Below are positions 7,641 to 16,199 of a stretch of DNA of 64,000 nucleotides, piece after piece. The DNA comes from Streptomyces spinoverrucosus (lineage in GTDB: Bacteria; Actinomycetota; Actinomycetes; Streptomycetales; Streptomycetaceae). Within the stretch, counting starts at the first letter, position 1. Every line of letters starts with the position of its first letter. The position numbers and the translations under genes were made by a program. A model generated the notes under the pieces. The model did no database searches and was not told where the DNA came from. It saw only the letters and a list, made by a program, of their open reading frames with translations. The stretch spans positions 4,295,001 to 4,359,000 of the forward strand of contig NZ_JADPZX010000001.1 of NCBI RefSeq assembly GCF_015712165.1. Direction: 5' to 3'.

Positions 7641-8843
7641 ATGCCTCTCGCGCTTCTGGCCCTCGCGATCGGGGCCTTCGGAATCGGCACGACCGAGTTC
7701 GTGATCATGGGCTTGCTGCCCGAGGTTGCGACCGACTTCGGGGTCTCCATCCCGACAGCCGGCTTTCTGGTGACCGGCTATGCGCTCGGCGTGATGTTCG
7801 GCGCCCCGCTGATGACCGTCCTCGGCACCAAGGTCTCCCGTAAGCGGATGCTGATGGTGCTGATGGGTCTGTTCATCGTTGGCAACGTGCTCTCCGCGCT
7901 GGCTCCTGCCTTCGCCGTGATGCTGATCGGCCGTGTGGTCGCCTCACTCGCCCACGGCGCCTTCTTCGGCATCGGCTCGGTGGTTGCCGCCGAGCTGGTC
8001 GCCCCGGACAAGAAGGCCGGAGCCATCGCGATGATGTTCACCGGCCTGACCGTCGCCAACGTCGTCGGCGTCCCGCTGGGCACGCTCGTCGGACAGTCCC
8101 TGGGCTGGCGGGTCACCTTCGCCATCGTCGCCGCGCTCGGTGTCGTCGGCCTGGCCGGCATCGCCAAGCTCGTCCCCGAGATGCCCAAGCCCGAGGGCGT
8201 CCACCTGAGGCACGAACTGGCCGCCTTCAAGAACGTCCAGGTTCTGCTCGCCATGGCGATGACCGTCCTCGGCTTCGGCGGCGTCTTCGCGGCCATCACC
8301 TACATCGCGCCGATGATGACGCACGTCGCCGGCTTCGCCGACGGCTCCGTCACCTGGCTGCTGGTCCTCTTCGGCCTCGGAATGGTCGGCGGCAACCTCG
8401 TCGGCGGCAAGTTCGCCGACCGCGCCCTGATGCCGATGCTGTACGTCTCCCTGGGCGCCCTCGCGGTCGTGCTCGCGCTCTTCACACTCACGGCGCACGA
8501 CAAGATCCTCTCGGCCATCAGCATCGCGCTGATCGGCGCCCTGGGCTTCGCCACCGTCCCGCCGCTGCAGAAGCGCGTCCTCGACCAGGCGCACGGCGCC
8601 CCGACCCTCGCCTCCGCGGTGAACATCGGCGCCTTCAACCTGGGCAACGCCCTCTCCGCCTGGCTCGGCGGCCTGGTCATCGCGGCAGGCCTCGGCTACA
8701 CGGCCCCGAACTGGGTCGGCGCCATCCTCGCCGCTGCCGCTCTGCTCCTCGCCGTCCTCTCGGCGGCGCTGGAGCGCCGCGACAGCACCCCGAGCGCGGT
8801 CGTCGCGGCCGGCGCTGAGGAGCGGGCCGCCGTCCACCACTGA
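7641..8843 (+). CDS. MFS drug/sugar efflux transporter (AraJ/Cmx-like)
   Basis: This 400-residue transporter has about 12 hydrophobic helices. It starts MPLALLALAIGAFGIGTTEFVIMGLLPEVATDFGVSIPTAGFLVTGYALGVMFGAP, the hallmark of the DHA1 group with AraJ, Cmx and NepI-like exporters. The loop after helix 2 is TKVSRKRMLM. I chose the ATG at 7641, with GGGAAGGTG upstream; an in-frame GTG at 7590 would add a poor hydrophilic extension. It is divergent from the MarR gene, so probably repressed by it. The following HbpS-like gene is 153 bases downstream on the same strand. Likely exports a toxic small molecule; the substrate cannot be named. Confidence 0.9.
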   Translation: MPLALLALAIGAFGIGTTEFVIMGLLPEVATDFGVSIPTAGFLVTGYALGVMFGAPLMTVLGTKVSRKRMLMVLMGLFIVGNVLSALAPAFAVMLIGRVVASLAHGAFFGIGSVVAAELVAPDKKAGAIAMMFTGLTVANVVGVPLGTLVGQSLGWRVTFAIVAALGVVGLAGIAKLVPEMPKPEGVHLRHELAAFKNVQVLLAMAMTVLGFGGVFAAITYIAPMMTHVAGFADGSVTWLLVLFGLGMVGGNLVGGKFADRALMPMLYVSLGALAVVLALFTLTAHDKILSAISIALIGALGFATVPPLQKRVLDQAHGAPTLASAVNIGAFNLGNALSAWLGGLVIAAGLGYTAPNWVGAILAAAALLLAVLSAALERRDSTPSAVVAAGAEERAAVHH

Positions 8844-8996
8844 CCGCGCCGGACACGGCAGGACCCTACGCCCCGCCGTAGGTCCCACACCGTCCGCTCA
8901 CCACTGAACCGAGCCGGGTCCACGCGGGGCCAGGGCCGTCCCCGCGCCGCCCGTCCGAACCCCTCAACAGCACCACACGCAAGGAGAAACCCCGCA

Positions 8997-9419
8997 ATGA
9001 GCACCACCGCCGCCGTAGCGCCCCTGACCATTCAGGACGCCGAGGTTCTCGTCACCGCAGCTCGTCGGGCCGCCGAGGCTGCCGGGGCGACCGTCAGCGT
9101 CACCGTCCTGGACGCCGGTGGGCACCTGCTCGCCTTCCGGCGCGACGACCGGGCCGTGCTGATCTCCGGAGAGACCAGCACCCGCAAGGCGTACACCGCC
9201 CTCCAGCTGAACGCGCCCACCGCCGACCTGGTCGACGCGGTCAAGCCCGACGGGCCGTTCCACTCCCTGCAGACCGCCCTCGACCGGCCGCTGCTGTTTA
9301 TCGCGGGCGGCCTGCCGATCCACCGTGACGGGCGACTGATCGGCGCCATCGGAGTGGGCGGCGGCGCCCCGGAGCAGGACCACGGCTTCGCCACGGCCGC
9401 CGTCGAGGCGCTCGCCTGA
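8997..9419 (+). CDS. GlcG/HbpS-family protein (heme-binding-like)
   Basis: This 140-residue protein is of the GlcG/HbpS (PF03928) family. It has the signature LTIQDAEVLVTAARRAAEAAGATVSVTVLDAGGHLLAFRRDDRA near the N-terminus, then TRKAYTAL, and the Gly-rich IGAIGVGGGAPEQDHGFATAAVEAL at the C-terminus. Family members include extracellular heme-binding HbpS of Streptomyces and many uncharacterised proteins. No signal peptide is visible here, so this copy is probably cytoplasmic. AAGGAG lies upstream of the ATG. A terminator follows directly. It may be cotranscribed with the MFS gene. Confidence 0.85.
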   Translation: MSTTAAVAPLTIQDAEVLVTAARRAAEAAGATVSVTVLDAGGHLLAFRRDDRAVLISGETSTRKAYTALQLNAPTADLVDAVKPDGPFHSLQTALDRPLLFIAGGLPIHRDGRLIGAIGVGGGAPEQDHGFATAAVEALA

Positions 9420-9445
9420 CGGCAGCTCCGTTCGTCGATGACAGG

Positions 9446-9485
9446 ACGCCGGTTCCCTACGGGACCGGCGTTCCCCCCTTTTTCC
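9446..9485 (+). terminator. Intrinsic terminator after the HbpS-like gene
   Basis: An 11-base stem (9446-9456 with 9461-9471, one G-U pair) and a CTAC tetraloop are followed by a C/T tract ending TTTTT. This is one of the most classical terminators in the window, and it separates two convergent genes. Confidence 0.8.
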
Positions 9486-9490
9486 GAACC

Positions 9491-10357
9491 TCAGCCCGCT
9501 GCCACCGTCAGCGGAGCGAAGCGTCGGGTCCAGTCACCGGGGAGCTCCGCCACCCCGTACGTCATCACCGCGTTGAACGCGATCGACGCCATGCCACGCT
9601 GCTTCACCCACGTCAAAAGCTCCTCGTGCCGGACGTCGATGTCGGTGCGCAACGGGCGGTCCGTGTGGGCGGCGAGAGAGGCGATCAGCGACTTCGCCGT
9701 CTCCGTGTCCCGGGCGATCAGTGGACCGACGACATGCGTGTCCATGTTGGGCCAGGCGGCCGTGTAGCCGATGATCCGGCCGTCCTCCTCCGCGACCCGC
9801 ACTTGGTCGGCGAAGGCGGGCAGCCGCGTGATGATGTGCGTGCGGTCGGCGCCGAACACCTCGGCGTCGATACGGAGGATCTTGGTGAGGTCCTCGCCGG
9901 TGGCCGGACGTGTGGCCACCCTGGGCTCGGGTCCGCCAGGCATGAAAAAGCCGCGCACCATTTCTGCGCGGCCGGTGACCTTGAAGCCGAGTTCCTCATA
10001 GAGCGGGCGACCGTTCGGCGTCGCGTGCAGAGTCAGTGGCGTGGCACCCATCGCCGACACTACGTGCTGCATCAACCGGCGCCCGACGCCCTGGCGTGCG
10101 TGCCGCTCGGCGACCAGGACCATCCCCACGGCTCCGAGTTCCGGGCGTTCCTGCGGCCCGTACTCGGTGATCGCGCAGGCGGCCACGAGCCCTCCCTGAG
10201 GGTCGTCGATGCCGTATCCCTTCCCGGCGGTCAGGAGGAAGCTCCATTTGTGTTCCTCGCGCGGCCACCCCCGGTCCTCGGACAAGTCGGCGCAGACCTT
10301 GAGGTCGCGGCGGGTCAGACGGCGAATCGGCAGAGCAGCGAGGGAAGGAGTAGGCAC
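9491..10357 (-). CDS. Tandem GNAT-domain acetyltransferase
   Basis: The product is about 288 residues. The first GNAT domain covers about residues 1-145: IRRLTRRDLKVCADLSEDRGWP, then VGMVLVAERHARQGVGRRLMQHVVSAMG with R-Q-G-V-G-R as acetyl-CoA loop, and YEELGFKVTG. The second half (RPATGEDLTKILRIDAEVFGADRTHII) is a divergent GNAT-like domain. I take the GTG at 10357 (V-P-T-P-S-L). An open frame to 10459 exists, but its residues are not convincing and would overlap a candidate small gene on the other strand. The acceptor substrate is unknown. Confidence 0.82.
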   Translation of the reverse strand: MPTPSLAALPIRRLTRRDLKVCADLSEDRGWPREEHKWSFLLTAGKGYGIDDPQGGLVAACAITEYGPQERPELGAVGMVLVAERHARQGVGRRLMQHVVSAMGATPLTLHATPNGRPLYEELGFKVTGRAEMVRGFFMPGGPEPRVATRPATGEDLTKILRIDAEVFGADRTHIITRLPAFADQVRVAEEDGRIIGYTAAWPNMDTHVVGPLIARDTETAKSLIASLAAHTDRPLRTDIDVRHEELLTWVKQRGMASIAFNAVMTYGVAELPGDWTRRFAPLTVAAG

Positions 10358-10451
10358 GCAGGTCAGGCTGTCTGACTGGTGCCCTTGACGTCCACCTGTT
10401 TCGGCAGAGACGTATGCCCTTTTGGCCAACTCGTGGGGTAGTGCGGGACGC

Positions 10452-10598
10452 ATGCACAAGCGCGGGGTGTTTCACGTGAAACATCGGCGAACGGTGAGCA
10501 TCCATCAGGACCTCCGGCATCTGACGGGCCTCACGACCCACTCGTACGCGGGGAAGGATCTGTGGGATGTCTATGAATTGATGCGGCACGCCCCGTAA
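10452..10598 (+). CDS. Candidate 48-residue protein read through a parS site
   Basis: The frame opens at ATG 10452 with GGGA just upstream and stops at 10596-10598. It reads MHKRG, then VFHVKH (the translation of the parS at 10469-10482), then a stretch ending KDLWDVYELMRHAP. Third positions are mostly G or C, and the composition (Trp, Tyr, His, Asp) looks like protein rather than random frame. I do not recognise a family. It could be a real small gene or the remnant of a longer gene. The strand opposite holds only the doubtful N-terminal extension of the GNAT gene. Confidence 0.35.
   Translation: MHKRGVFHVKHRRTVSIHQDLRHLTGLTTHSYAGKDLWDVYELMRHAP
10469..10482. other. parS (ParB-binding site)
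   Basis: A perfect GTTTCACGTGAAAC. It lies upstream of the tandem GNAT gene and inside the candidate small ORF at 10452-10598. The flanks (GGT/ATC) add little symmetry. Confidence 0.88.
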
Positions 10599-11012
10599 TT
10601 GGGGGAATCGCTGGATCGCCACATAGTCAAATTCGTGGTCGTGGAAGGGGGGACTTGTGTGCGGGGCGGTGGCCGGTATGGTCGACTCCGGTTCCCGTAC
10701 GGGATGCGGAGCGCACTTCCCATGGGGGCCGAGAGCAGGGCAATGCAGCCTAACGGGACGGAGAGATCGAAGACCGGCATTCTCGGTTGAGCGGCCGGGC
10801 GTCCATGCGAAGTGGGACGCTACGGTGAGGCGCTGCGGCCAATGTCACACTCTCGTCCTACTTGTCCGTAAGCAGCGGGAACAAGGGTTGACTATGGCTG
10901 CGTTGGCCGCGACGCCGAACGGGATCAGCAGCCGGCTGCGGAAGAAGTAGGCATCTTCCGACCGAGGAAGTGCGCAGACCGACCGAGAGATGTTCGAGGC
11001 GAGGCACACACC
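10599..11012. other. Gap before the globin-reductase gene, with a possible 18-codon leader ORF
   Basis: I see no secure gene in these 414 bases. A short frame at 10894-10950 (MAALAATPNGISSRLRKK) has AAGGG 7 bases before its ATG and ends 62 bases before the globin-reductase ATG. It could be a leader peptide or chance. Longer open frames on both strands here have poor codon quality. No hairpin stands out. Confidence 0.4.
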
Positions 11013-13193
11013 ATGGACGCTCCGACCACCACGTCGGCCGACGACGGCCCTTCGGGCGGGGGCGGCTGGTTCACGCCGCGCAAGACGCCGGTGCCGACTC
11101 AGGGGACCGAGCGGGAGGCGGCGGACGGCCGCCGCCTGGCCGGCATGCGCCCCATGGGCCGGGCCACGCCAGGCACCAACCCGAGCGGGCCGACGGACGA
11201 GGCCGTACCGGACGCCACCTCGCAGGGCACGGAGCCGCACGGACATCTCGAAGCCGACGGGCCGCTTGCCCGGCCCTACGTCGCCGAGACCCTCTCCCGG
11301 CCGCATATGACGGCCCCGGCCGCCGAAGGGCGGCCTCGCCCGCCATTCGGAGTCCCGCCCGCCGGTGGCGCCGAGCCGGCGCCGCAAACAGGCACGGGCG
11401 CGTCCCCGTGGGGACGGGAGGCAGTGACGCCGGGAGGGGCCGGGGCCGCGGATGCGTTGACCGCAGCGCGACCGCCGGAGCCGCACGCGCGAACGCGCGA
11501 CCCGGAGCCGCACGGACGGGCACAGGCCCCGCAGGCAGCAAGGCCGTCGGAGGCCTTCGCCGCGTCGCGCGCCCACGGTGCCAGGCCCGCCGGCACCGAC
11601 GTCGCGGGGGACCACGAGCGAATAACCCAGGCAGCCATATCCACCCCCGCGCCGCTCCCGCCTCACACCGAATCGCCGCCCGCCGACCAACGCGCGGCAG
11701 CCCTCACCGAGGCCCCGCCCGCCCCGCACCGCGTGCCCACCCAGCGCCACGCCCCGGCAGACCACACCGAGCCGTCCCTGTTCACGGCCGGCGGGAACCC
11801 CTCTGCCGCTCCGGCGGCACCACACCCCGAGCCGTCCGTCGCCCCGGTGGCCCCGCACAGCGAGCCGTCGAGCCACGCCCCGCACCCGCAGCCGCAGGCA
11901 CCCGCCTCCGCCTCGCGCCCACAGCAGCACACGCCCACCTCCACCCCGTACCCGCCCGCCACACCAACCGGCACCACCCCGCAGGCCGCCCCCTCAAGCC
12001 CGGCCCCGCACGCCGAACCGTCCACCGCCACCGCCACCGCCACCGCCCCCGCCCCCGCCCCCGCGTCCCAGGAGGACGCCTCCCCGGACGCCGTCCTCGT
12101 CCGGCGCACCATGGCCACGGTCGCCCCCGTCGCCGACAAGGTCACCTCGTACTTCTACGCTCTGCTCTTCGTCCGCCACCCCGACCTGCGCCCCCTCTTC
12201 CCCGCCGCGATGGACGCCCAGCGGGACCGCCTGCTCAAGGCGTTGCTCACCGCCGCCGAGCATGTCGACAACGCCGACGTGCTCGTCCCCTATCTGCAGA
12301 ATCTGGGCCGCGGCCACCGCAAGTACGGCACCCGGCCCGAGCACTATCCGGCTGTCGGCGAGTGTCTGATCGGCGCACTGAGCCGGTACGCCGAGTCCGT
12401 CTGGGACGACGAGACGGAGGCGGCCTGGGTACGGACGTACACGACGATCTCGCAGGTCATGATCGACGCGGCGGCCGCGGACGAGCTGCGCTCCCCGGCC
12501 TGGTGGTACGCGGAGGTCGTCTCGCACGACCTGAGGACCCCGGACGTCGCGGTCATCACCGTCCGCCCGGACCAGCCCTACCCGTTCCTCGCCGGGCAGT
12601 ACACGAGCCTGGAGACACCGTGGTGGCCGCGCATATGGCGGCACTACTCCTTCGCCTCCGCACCCCGCTCCGACGGACTGCTCAACTTCCATGTGAAGGC
12701 GGTCCCGGCGGGCTGGGTATCCAACGCCCTGGTGCACCGTGCCCGGCCCGGTGACGTCGTCCGCCTCGGCCCGCCCGCCGGTTCGATGACCGTGGACCAC
12801 ACCACCGACAGTGGACTGCTCTGCCTGGGCGGCGGTACGGGCATCGCGCCCATCAAGGCCCTGATCGAGGACGTCGCCGAGCACGGCGAGCGGCGATCGG
12901 TCGAGGTGTTCTACGGAGCCCGCACCGACCACGACCTGTACGACATCGACACGATGCTCAGGCTCCAGCAGACGCACCCCTGGCTCTCCGTGCGCGCGAT
13001 CATCGACCAGCAGGCGCACATCCAGCTCCCCGACGCCATACGGGAGTACGGCCCCTGGAACGAGTACGACGCCTATCTGTCGGGCCCGCCCGGCATGATC
13101 CGCAGCGGCGTGGACGCGCTGCGGGACGTCGGCATTCCGTTCGAGCGCATACGGCACGACTCCTTGGAGGAACTCGTCGCCGCCGGAAGCTGA
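11013..13193 (+). CDS. Flavohemoglobin-like globin-reductase with long Pro/Ala-rich N-terminus
   Basis: The product is 726 residues. Residues 1 to about 350 are a disordered Pro/Ala/His/Glu region. A globin domain follows (AVLVRRTMATVAPVADKVTSYFY...LFPAAMDAQRDRLLKAL), with the proximal His in GRGHRKYG near 434. Then comes a ferredoxin-reductase-like module: R-H-Y-S-F-A-S near 542 for FAD, GGGTGIAP near 606 and SGPPGM near 690 for NAD(P)H. Classical flavohemoglobins (nitric oxide dioxygenases) have about 400 residues and lack such an N-terminus. Role probably NO or O2 chemistry; the N-terminus may be a regulatory or localisation tail. Gene boundaries are clear: ATG at 11013 after GAGGCGAGG. 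Confidence 0.88.
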   Translation: MDAPTTTSADDGPSGGGGWFTPRKTPVPTQGTEREAADGRRLAGMRPMGRATPGTNPSGPTDEAVPDATSQGTEPHGHLEADGPLARPYVAETLSRPHMTAPAAEGRPRPPFGVPPAGGAEPAPQTGTGASPWGREAVTPGGAGAADALTAARPPEPHARTRDPEPHGRAQAPQAARPSEAFAASRAHGARPAGTDVAGDHERITQAAISTPAPLPPHTESPPADQRAAALTEAPPAPHRVPTQRHAPADHTEPSLFTAGGNPSAAPAAPHPEPSVAPVAPHSEPSSHAPHPQPQAPASASRPQQHTPTSTPYPPATPTGTTPQAAPSSPAPHAEPSTATATATAPAPAPASQEDASPDAVLVRRTMATVAPVADKVTSYFYALLFVRHPDLRPLFPAAMDAQRDRLLKALLTAAEHVDNADVLVPYLQNLGRGHRKYGTRPEHYPAVGECLIGALSRYAESVWDDETEAAWVRTYTTISQVMIDAAAADELRSPAWWYAEVVSHDLRTPDVAVITVRPDQPYPFLAGQYTSLETPWWPRIWRHYSFASAPRSDGLLNFHVKAVPAGWVSNALVHRARPGDVVRLGPPAGSMTVDHTTDSGLLCLGGGTGIAPIKALIEDVAEHGERRSVEVFYGARTDHDLYDIDTMLRLQQTHPWLSVRAIIDQQAHIQLPDAIREYGPWNEYDAYLSGPPGMIRSGVDALRDVGIPFERIRHDSLEELVAAGS

Positions 13194-13224
13194 CGGGCGC
13201 GGCCAAAGGCGAACGTCGACCAGC

Positions 13225-13707
13225 TCAGCCCAGATCGGGCGCGTGCATGGCCCGTACGCCCTCGATGTTTCCGTCGAGGTAGTGCCGCAGCGACAGCGGT
13301 ACGAGATGCACGGAGGCGATCCCGACGCGGGTGAACGGCACTCGTACGATCTCGTACTCGCCGGTGGGGTCGTCGACCTCGGGACCATGCCGCAGGGACG
13401 GATCCATGGACTCGAGCCGGCAGACGAAGAAGTGCTGAACCTTCACGCCGGTCGCGCCGCCGTCCTCGCCGATGTGCTCGACGGTGTCAACGAAACACGG
13501 CACGACATCGGTGATCTTGGCGCCCAGCTCCTCGTACACCTCGCGATGCAGGGCGTGGACGACGGTGGGGTCATCGGGGTCGACCCCGCCACCGGGAGTG
13601 ACCCAGTAGGGATCGACACCGGGCTTGGTGCGCTTGATCAGGATCAGGTCGTCACCGTCCAGGAGAACGGCGCGGGCGGTGCGCTTGACCACGGGTCGGA
13701 CGGTCAT
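13225..13707 (-). CDS. Nudix hydrolase
   Basis: This 160-residue protein starts MTVRPVVKRTARAVLLDGDDLILIKRTKPGVDPYWVTPGGGVDP. The Nudix box continues to HREVYEELGAKI. The RE-x-x-EE-x-G core that binds metal is intact, but the first Glu of the consensus G-x5-E-x7-REUXEEXGU is Pro here, so catalysis may be altered. Members cleave nucleoside-diphosphate-linked compounds; the substrate cannot be read. I use the ATG at 13707; an upstream ATG at 13728 adds seven residues. It is convergent with the globin-reductase, 31 bases from it. Confidence 0.88.
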   Translation of the reverse strand: MTVRPVVKRTARAVLLDGDDLILIKRTKPGVDPYWVTPGGGVDPDDPTVVHALHREVYEELGAKITDVVPCFVDTVEHIGEDGGATGVKVQHFFVCRLESMDPSLRHGPEVDDPTGEYEIVRVPFTRVGIASVHLVPLSLRHYLDGNIEGVRAMHAPDLG

Positions 13708-13728
13708 GGGAGAAATGTGGCCCGCCAT

Positions 13729-13742
13729 GTTCCACGTGAAAC
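13729..13742. other. Degenerate parS (one mismatch)
   Basis: GTTCCACGTGAAAC differs from parS at one position (T to C) and lies just upstream of the Nudix gene. ParB may bind it weakly. Confidence 0.6.
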
Positions 13743-13907
13743 ATTGCGGATCGTCACCTGTCGAGCCCGGGGAGTGAAGCCGCCGGATGCCTCGATCCAC
13801 ACCCGCCGGGCGCCCGTTTCCACACCCGCCGACGGTCGATCGCTGGAGCCCTTCGTGCCGCTTCAACACCCGCCTACAGCCGCTCGCGCGAGCCACTCGT
13901 GCCCGCG

Positions 13908-14813
13908 TCAGCACCAGTCGGCGGCCGCCCGCTGCAGCCACTCGTGTGCCCGCGCGATATGCGGCATGGCGAGCGTTCCGGTGCGCACCACCAGGAAGTA
14001 CGTCCGTAGCGGCGGCACCGTCGGCTCGTGCAGGGCGACCACTTCACCGCGCTCCAGGGCGGGCGCGCACAGATAGCGGGGCAGCACCGCGAGCCCCGCG
14101 CCCGCGACCGTGCAGGCCAGGACGGCGCGCAGATCGGGGACGATGACGATGCCGGACGCGGCCGGGCGGGAGTCGAAGACGGAGGCCCAGTAGCGGGCGA
14201 CGAAGGGCAACGACTCGTGCACCTCGACGACGGGGAGGTTCTCCAGGGCGGGCGCGCCCTTGTGGCGCAGCGTCCCGGCGTCGATCTCCTCCGCCCAGCG
14301 CGGGGCGGCGACCAGGACATGCTCCTCGTCGCAGAGCGGAGTCGCGGTGAGCAGGGCGCCGCGTGGGCGGGCCGTGCTGATGGTCAGATCATGATGCCCG
14401 GCGGCCAGCCCCTCCAGCGTCTCCTCGGCGTTGCCGAAGGAGGCACGCAGGGCGAACCCCTGGCCGTCCTCCCCGGTCAGCTCCACGAGCGCGGGCAGCG
14501 CCCGCTCGGCGGTGAACTCCGGAGGTCCGGCCAGATGCAGCGTGCGTAAGGAGGAGTCGTCGTCGAGCCCGCTCTCGGCGATCTCCACCAGTGCGTCCAG
14601 ATGCGGAGCGGCCTTGTGCGCGAGTTCGTCGCCCATGGTCGTCGGCGTCACGCCACGCGCCTGCCGCAGGAACAGGGGGCGGCCCAGCTGCCGTTCGAGC
14701 GTGCGGATCTGTGAGGTCACGGCCGGCTGGGAGAGGCCCAGCAGGGCGGCGGCGCGGGTGAAGGAGCCGGCCCGGTGCACGGTCACGAACGTGCGCAGCA
14801 AGGCCAGATCCAT
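13908..14813 (-). CDS. LysR-family transcriptional regulator
   Basis: The product is 301 residues. The N-terminal helix-turn-helix is MDLALLRTFVTVHRAGSFTRAAALLGLSQPAVTSQIRTLERQLGRPLFLRQARGVTPTTMG, a textbook LysR domain. The rest is the periplasmic-binding-protein-like effector domain (LHLAGPPEFTAERALPALVEL...). I chose the ATG at 14813, where the domain begins; the longer frame to 14864 is unlikely. A likely terminator separates it from the trans-sulfuration gene on the same strand, so it is probably a separate unit. No divergent target gene is adjacent, so the regulon is unknown. Confidence 0.92.
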   Translation of the reverse strand: MDLALLRTFVTVHRAGSFTRAAALLGLSQPAVTSQIRTLERQLGRPLFLRQARGVTPTTMGDELAHKAAPHLDALVEIAESGLDDDSSLRTLHLAGPPEFTAERALPALVELTGEDGQGFALRASFGNAEETLEGLAAGHHDLTISTARPRGALLTATPLCDEEHVLVAAPRWAEEIDAGTLRHKGAPALENLPVVEVHESLPFVARYWASVFDSRPAASGIVIVPDLRAVLACTVAGAGLAVLPRYLCAPALERGEVVALHEPTVPPLRTYFLVVRTGTLAMPHIARAHEWLQRAAADWC

Positions 14814-14961
14814 GGCGCGCGCACCCCTTCCCGTCCGCTGCTCCCACCGCGAGGCAGGGCCCAACTATAAATAAGTCGATAGGTCGCTGTCGCTACAGTG
14901 ATTGGACACTGACAGAGAGTCAACTAGCCTTGGTCGCGCGGTTCTTCGCGCGCAGAACCGA

Positions 14962-15000
14962 GGACGGTCCGAGCCACGAGGGGGGAGGCTCGGACCGTCC
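14962..15000 (-). terminator. Hairpin terminator after the trans-sulfuration gene
   Basis: A perfect 14-base stem (14962-14975 with 14987-15000) with an 11-base loop begins 41 bases after the stop of the minus-strand gene at 15042. No T-tract follows on that strand, as usual for Streptomyces hairpins. Confidence 0.7.
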
Positions 15001-15041
15001 GTCTTACGTAGCCGGACCCCCGCCGGGCGTCCGGAAAGCGG

Positions 15042-16199
15042 TCACTGCGCCGACTCGTCCAGGGCGCGCAGCACATCCGCCACCAGGTCCTTGGTGTCCT
15101 CGGCACCGACCGACAGTCGGATGAAGCCCTCCGGCACCGCGTCCCCTCCCCAGCGCCCGCGCCGCTCGGCGGTGGAGCGCACCCCGCCGAAGCTCGTCGC
15201 GTCGTCCACGAGCCGCAGCGCGTCGAGGAATCGGTCCGCACGCGCACGCGTGGGCAGCGTGAACGACACCACGCACCCATAGCCGTGCATCTGCTGCGAG
15301 GCGATCTTGTACGACGGGTCGCTCATCAGCCCCGGGTAGCGCACCCCGAGATCCTCGTGCCAGTCGCGCAGCGCCTCGGCCACCGCCAGGGCGCCGACGT
15401 TCTGCCGCTCGACGCGCAGCTGGAGTGTGGCGATCGACCGATGAGCGAGCCAGGCCTCCATCGGGCCCGGGATCGCCCCGACGATCTTGCGCCAGCGACG
15501 TACGGCGGCCATGGCTTCGGCGTCGCGGCCGACGACGTACCCCAGGAGGATGTCTCCGTGCCCGGTGAGCTGCTTGGTGCCGCTGGCCACGGAGAAGTCC
15601 GCGCCGAGCTCCAGCGGGCGCTGCCCGAGCGGTGTGGCGAGCGTGTTGTCGACGGCGACCAGGGCCCCGCGCGCGTGTGCCGCCTCGGCGAGCCGCCGGA
15701 TGTCGCACACGTCGAGTCCCGGGTTCGACGGGGTCTCGATCCACAGCAGCTTCGCGCCGTCGAGGACGTCGAGCTGGGCGTCGCCGCCGGTCGGCGCGGT
15801 GCGCACCTCGATGCCGTACGCCTCCAGCTGTGCGCGCACCAGCGGCAGCACCTGGTAGCCGTCGCTGGGCAGTACGACCGCGTCCCCCGCGCGCAGCTGC
15901 GAGAAGAGCACGGACGAGATGGCGGCCATCCCGGAGGCGAACACGAGCGTCTCGACGCCGCCCCGCCCGGGTGCCTCCAGCTCGCCGATCGCCCGCTCCA
16001 GATGCGTCCAGGTCGGGTTCTCGTCGCGGCCGTAGGTGTACGGTCCCGTGGGCTCGCCCGGCAGATGGAAGTGGGCGGCGAAGACCGGACCGGGCAGGGT
16101 CGGCTCGTGCTTCACCGGCTCGGGCAGCCCCGCCCGCACCGCGCGCGTGCCCTCGCCGACGCCCCCCTCCGCGCCCGTACCGTCTGCAGAATCGCTCAT
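15042..16199 (-). CDS. PLP-dependent trans-sulfuration enzyme (cystathionine gamma-lyase/synthase type)
   Basis: This 385-residue enzyme is of the Cys/Met metabolism PLP family. It shows YTYGRDENPTWTHLERAIGELE and the PLP-binding LVFASGMAAISSVL near 85-97. WIETPSNPGLDVCDI is near 153-167, and the Schiff-base lysine is K209 in VASGTKQLTGHGD. The family splits or forms cystathionine or releases sulfide or methanethiol; sequence alone does not fix which. Its ATG (16199) overlaps the stop of ptpA by four bases, so the two are translationally coupled. It closes an operon of holin-like, ptpA and this gene on the minus strand. Confidence 0.9.
   Translation of the reverse strand: MSDSADGTGAEGGVGEGTRAVRAGLPEPVKHEPTLPGPVFAAHFHLPGEPTGPYTYGRDENPTWTHLERAIGELEAPGRGGVETLVFASGMAAISSVLFSQLRAGDAVVLPSDGYQVLPLVRAQLEAYGIEVRTAPTGGDAQLDVLDGAKLLWIETPSNPGLDVCDIRRLAEAAHARGALVAVDNTLATPLGQRPLELGADFSVASGTKQLTGHGDILLGYVVGRDAEAMAAVRRWRKIVGAIPGPMEAWLAHRSIATLQLRVERQNVGALAVAEALRDWHEDLGVRYPGLMSDPSYKIASQQMHGYGCVVSFTLPTRARADRFLDALRLVDDATSFGGVRSTAERRGRWGGDAVPEGFIRLSVGAEDTKDLVADVLRALDESAQ

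Noticed and set aside
10571..10780. 69-codon minus-strand frame in the gap before the globin-reductase
   Set aside because: No ribosome site, no family resemblance, and irregular composition.
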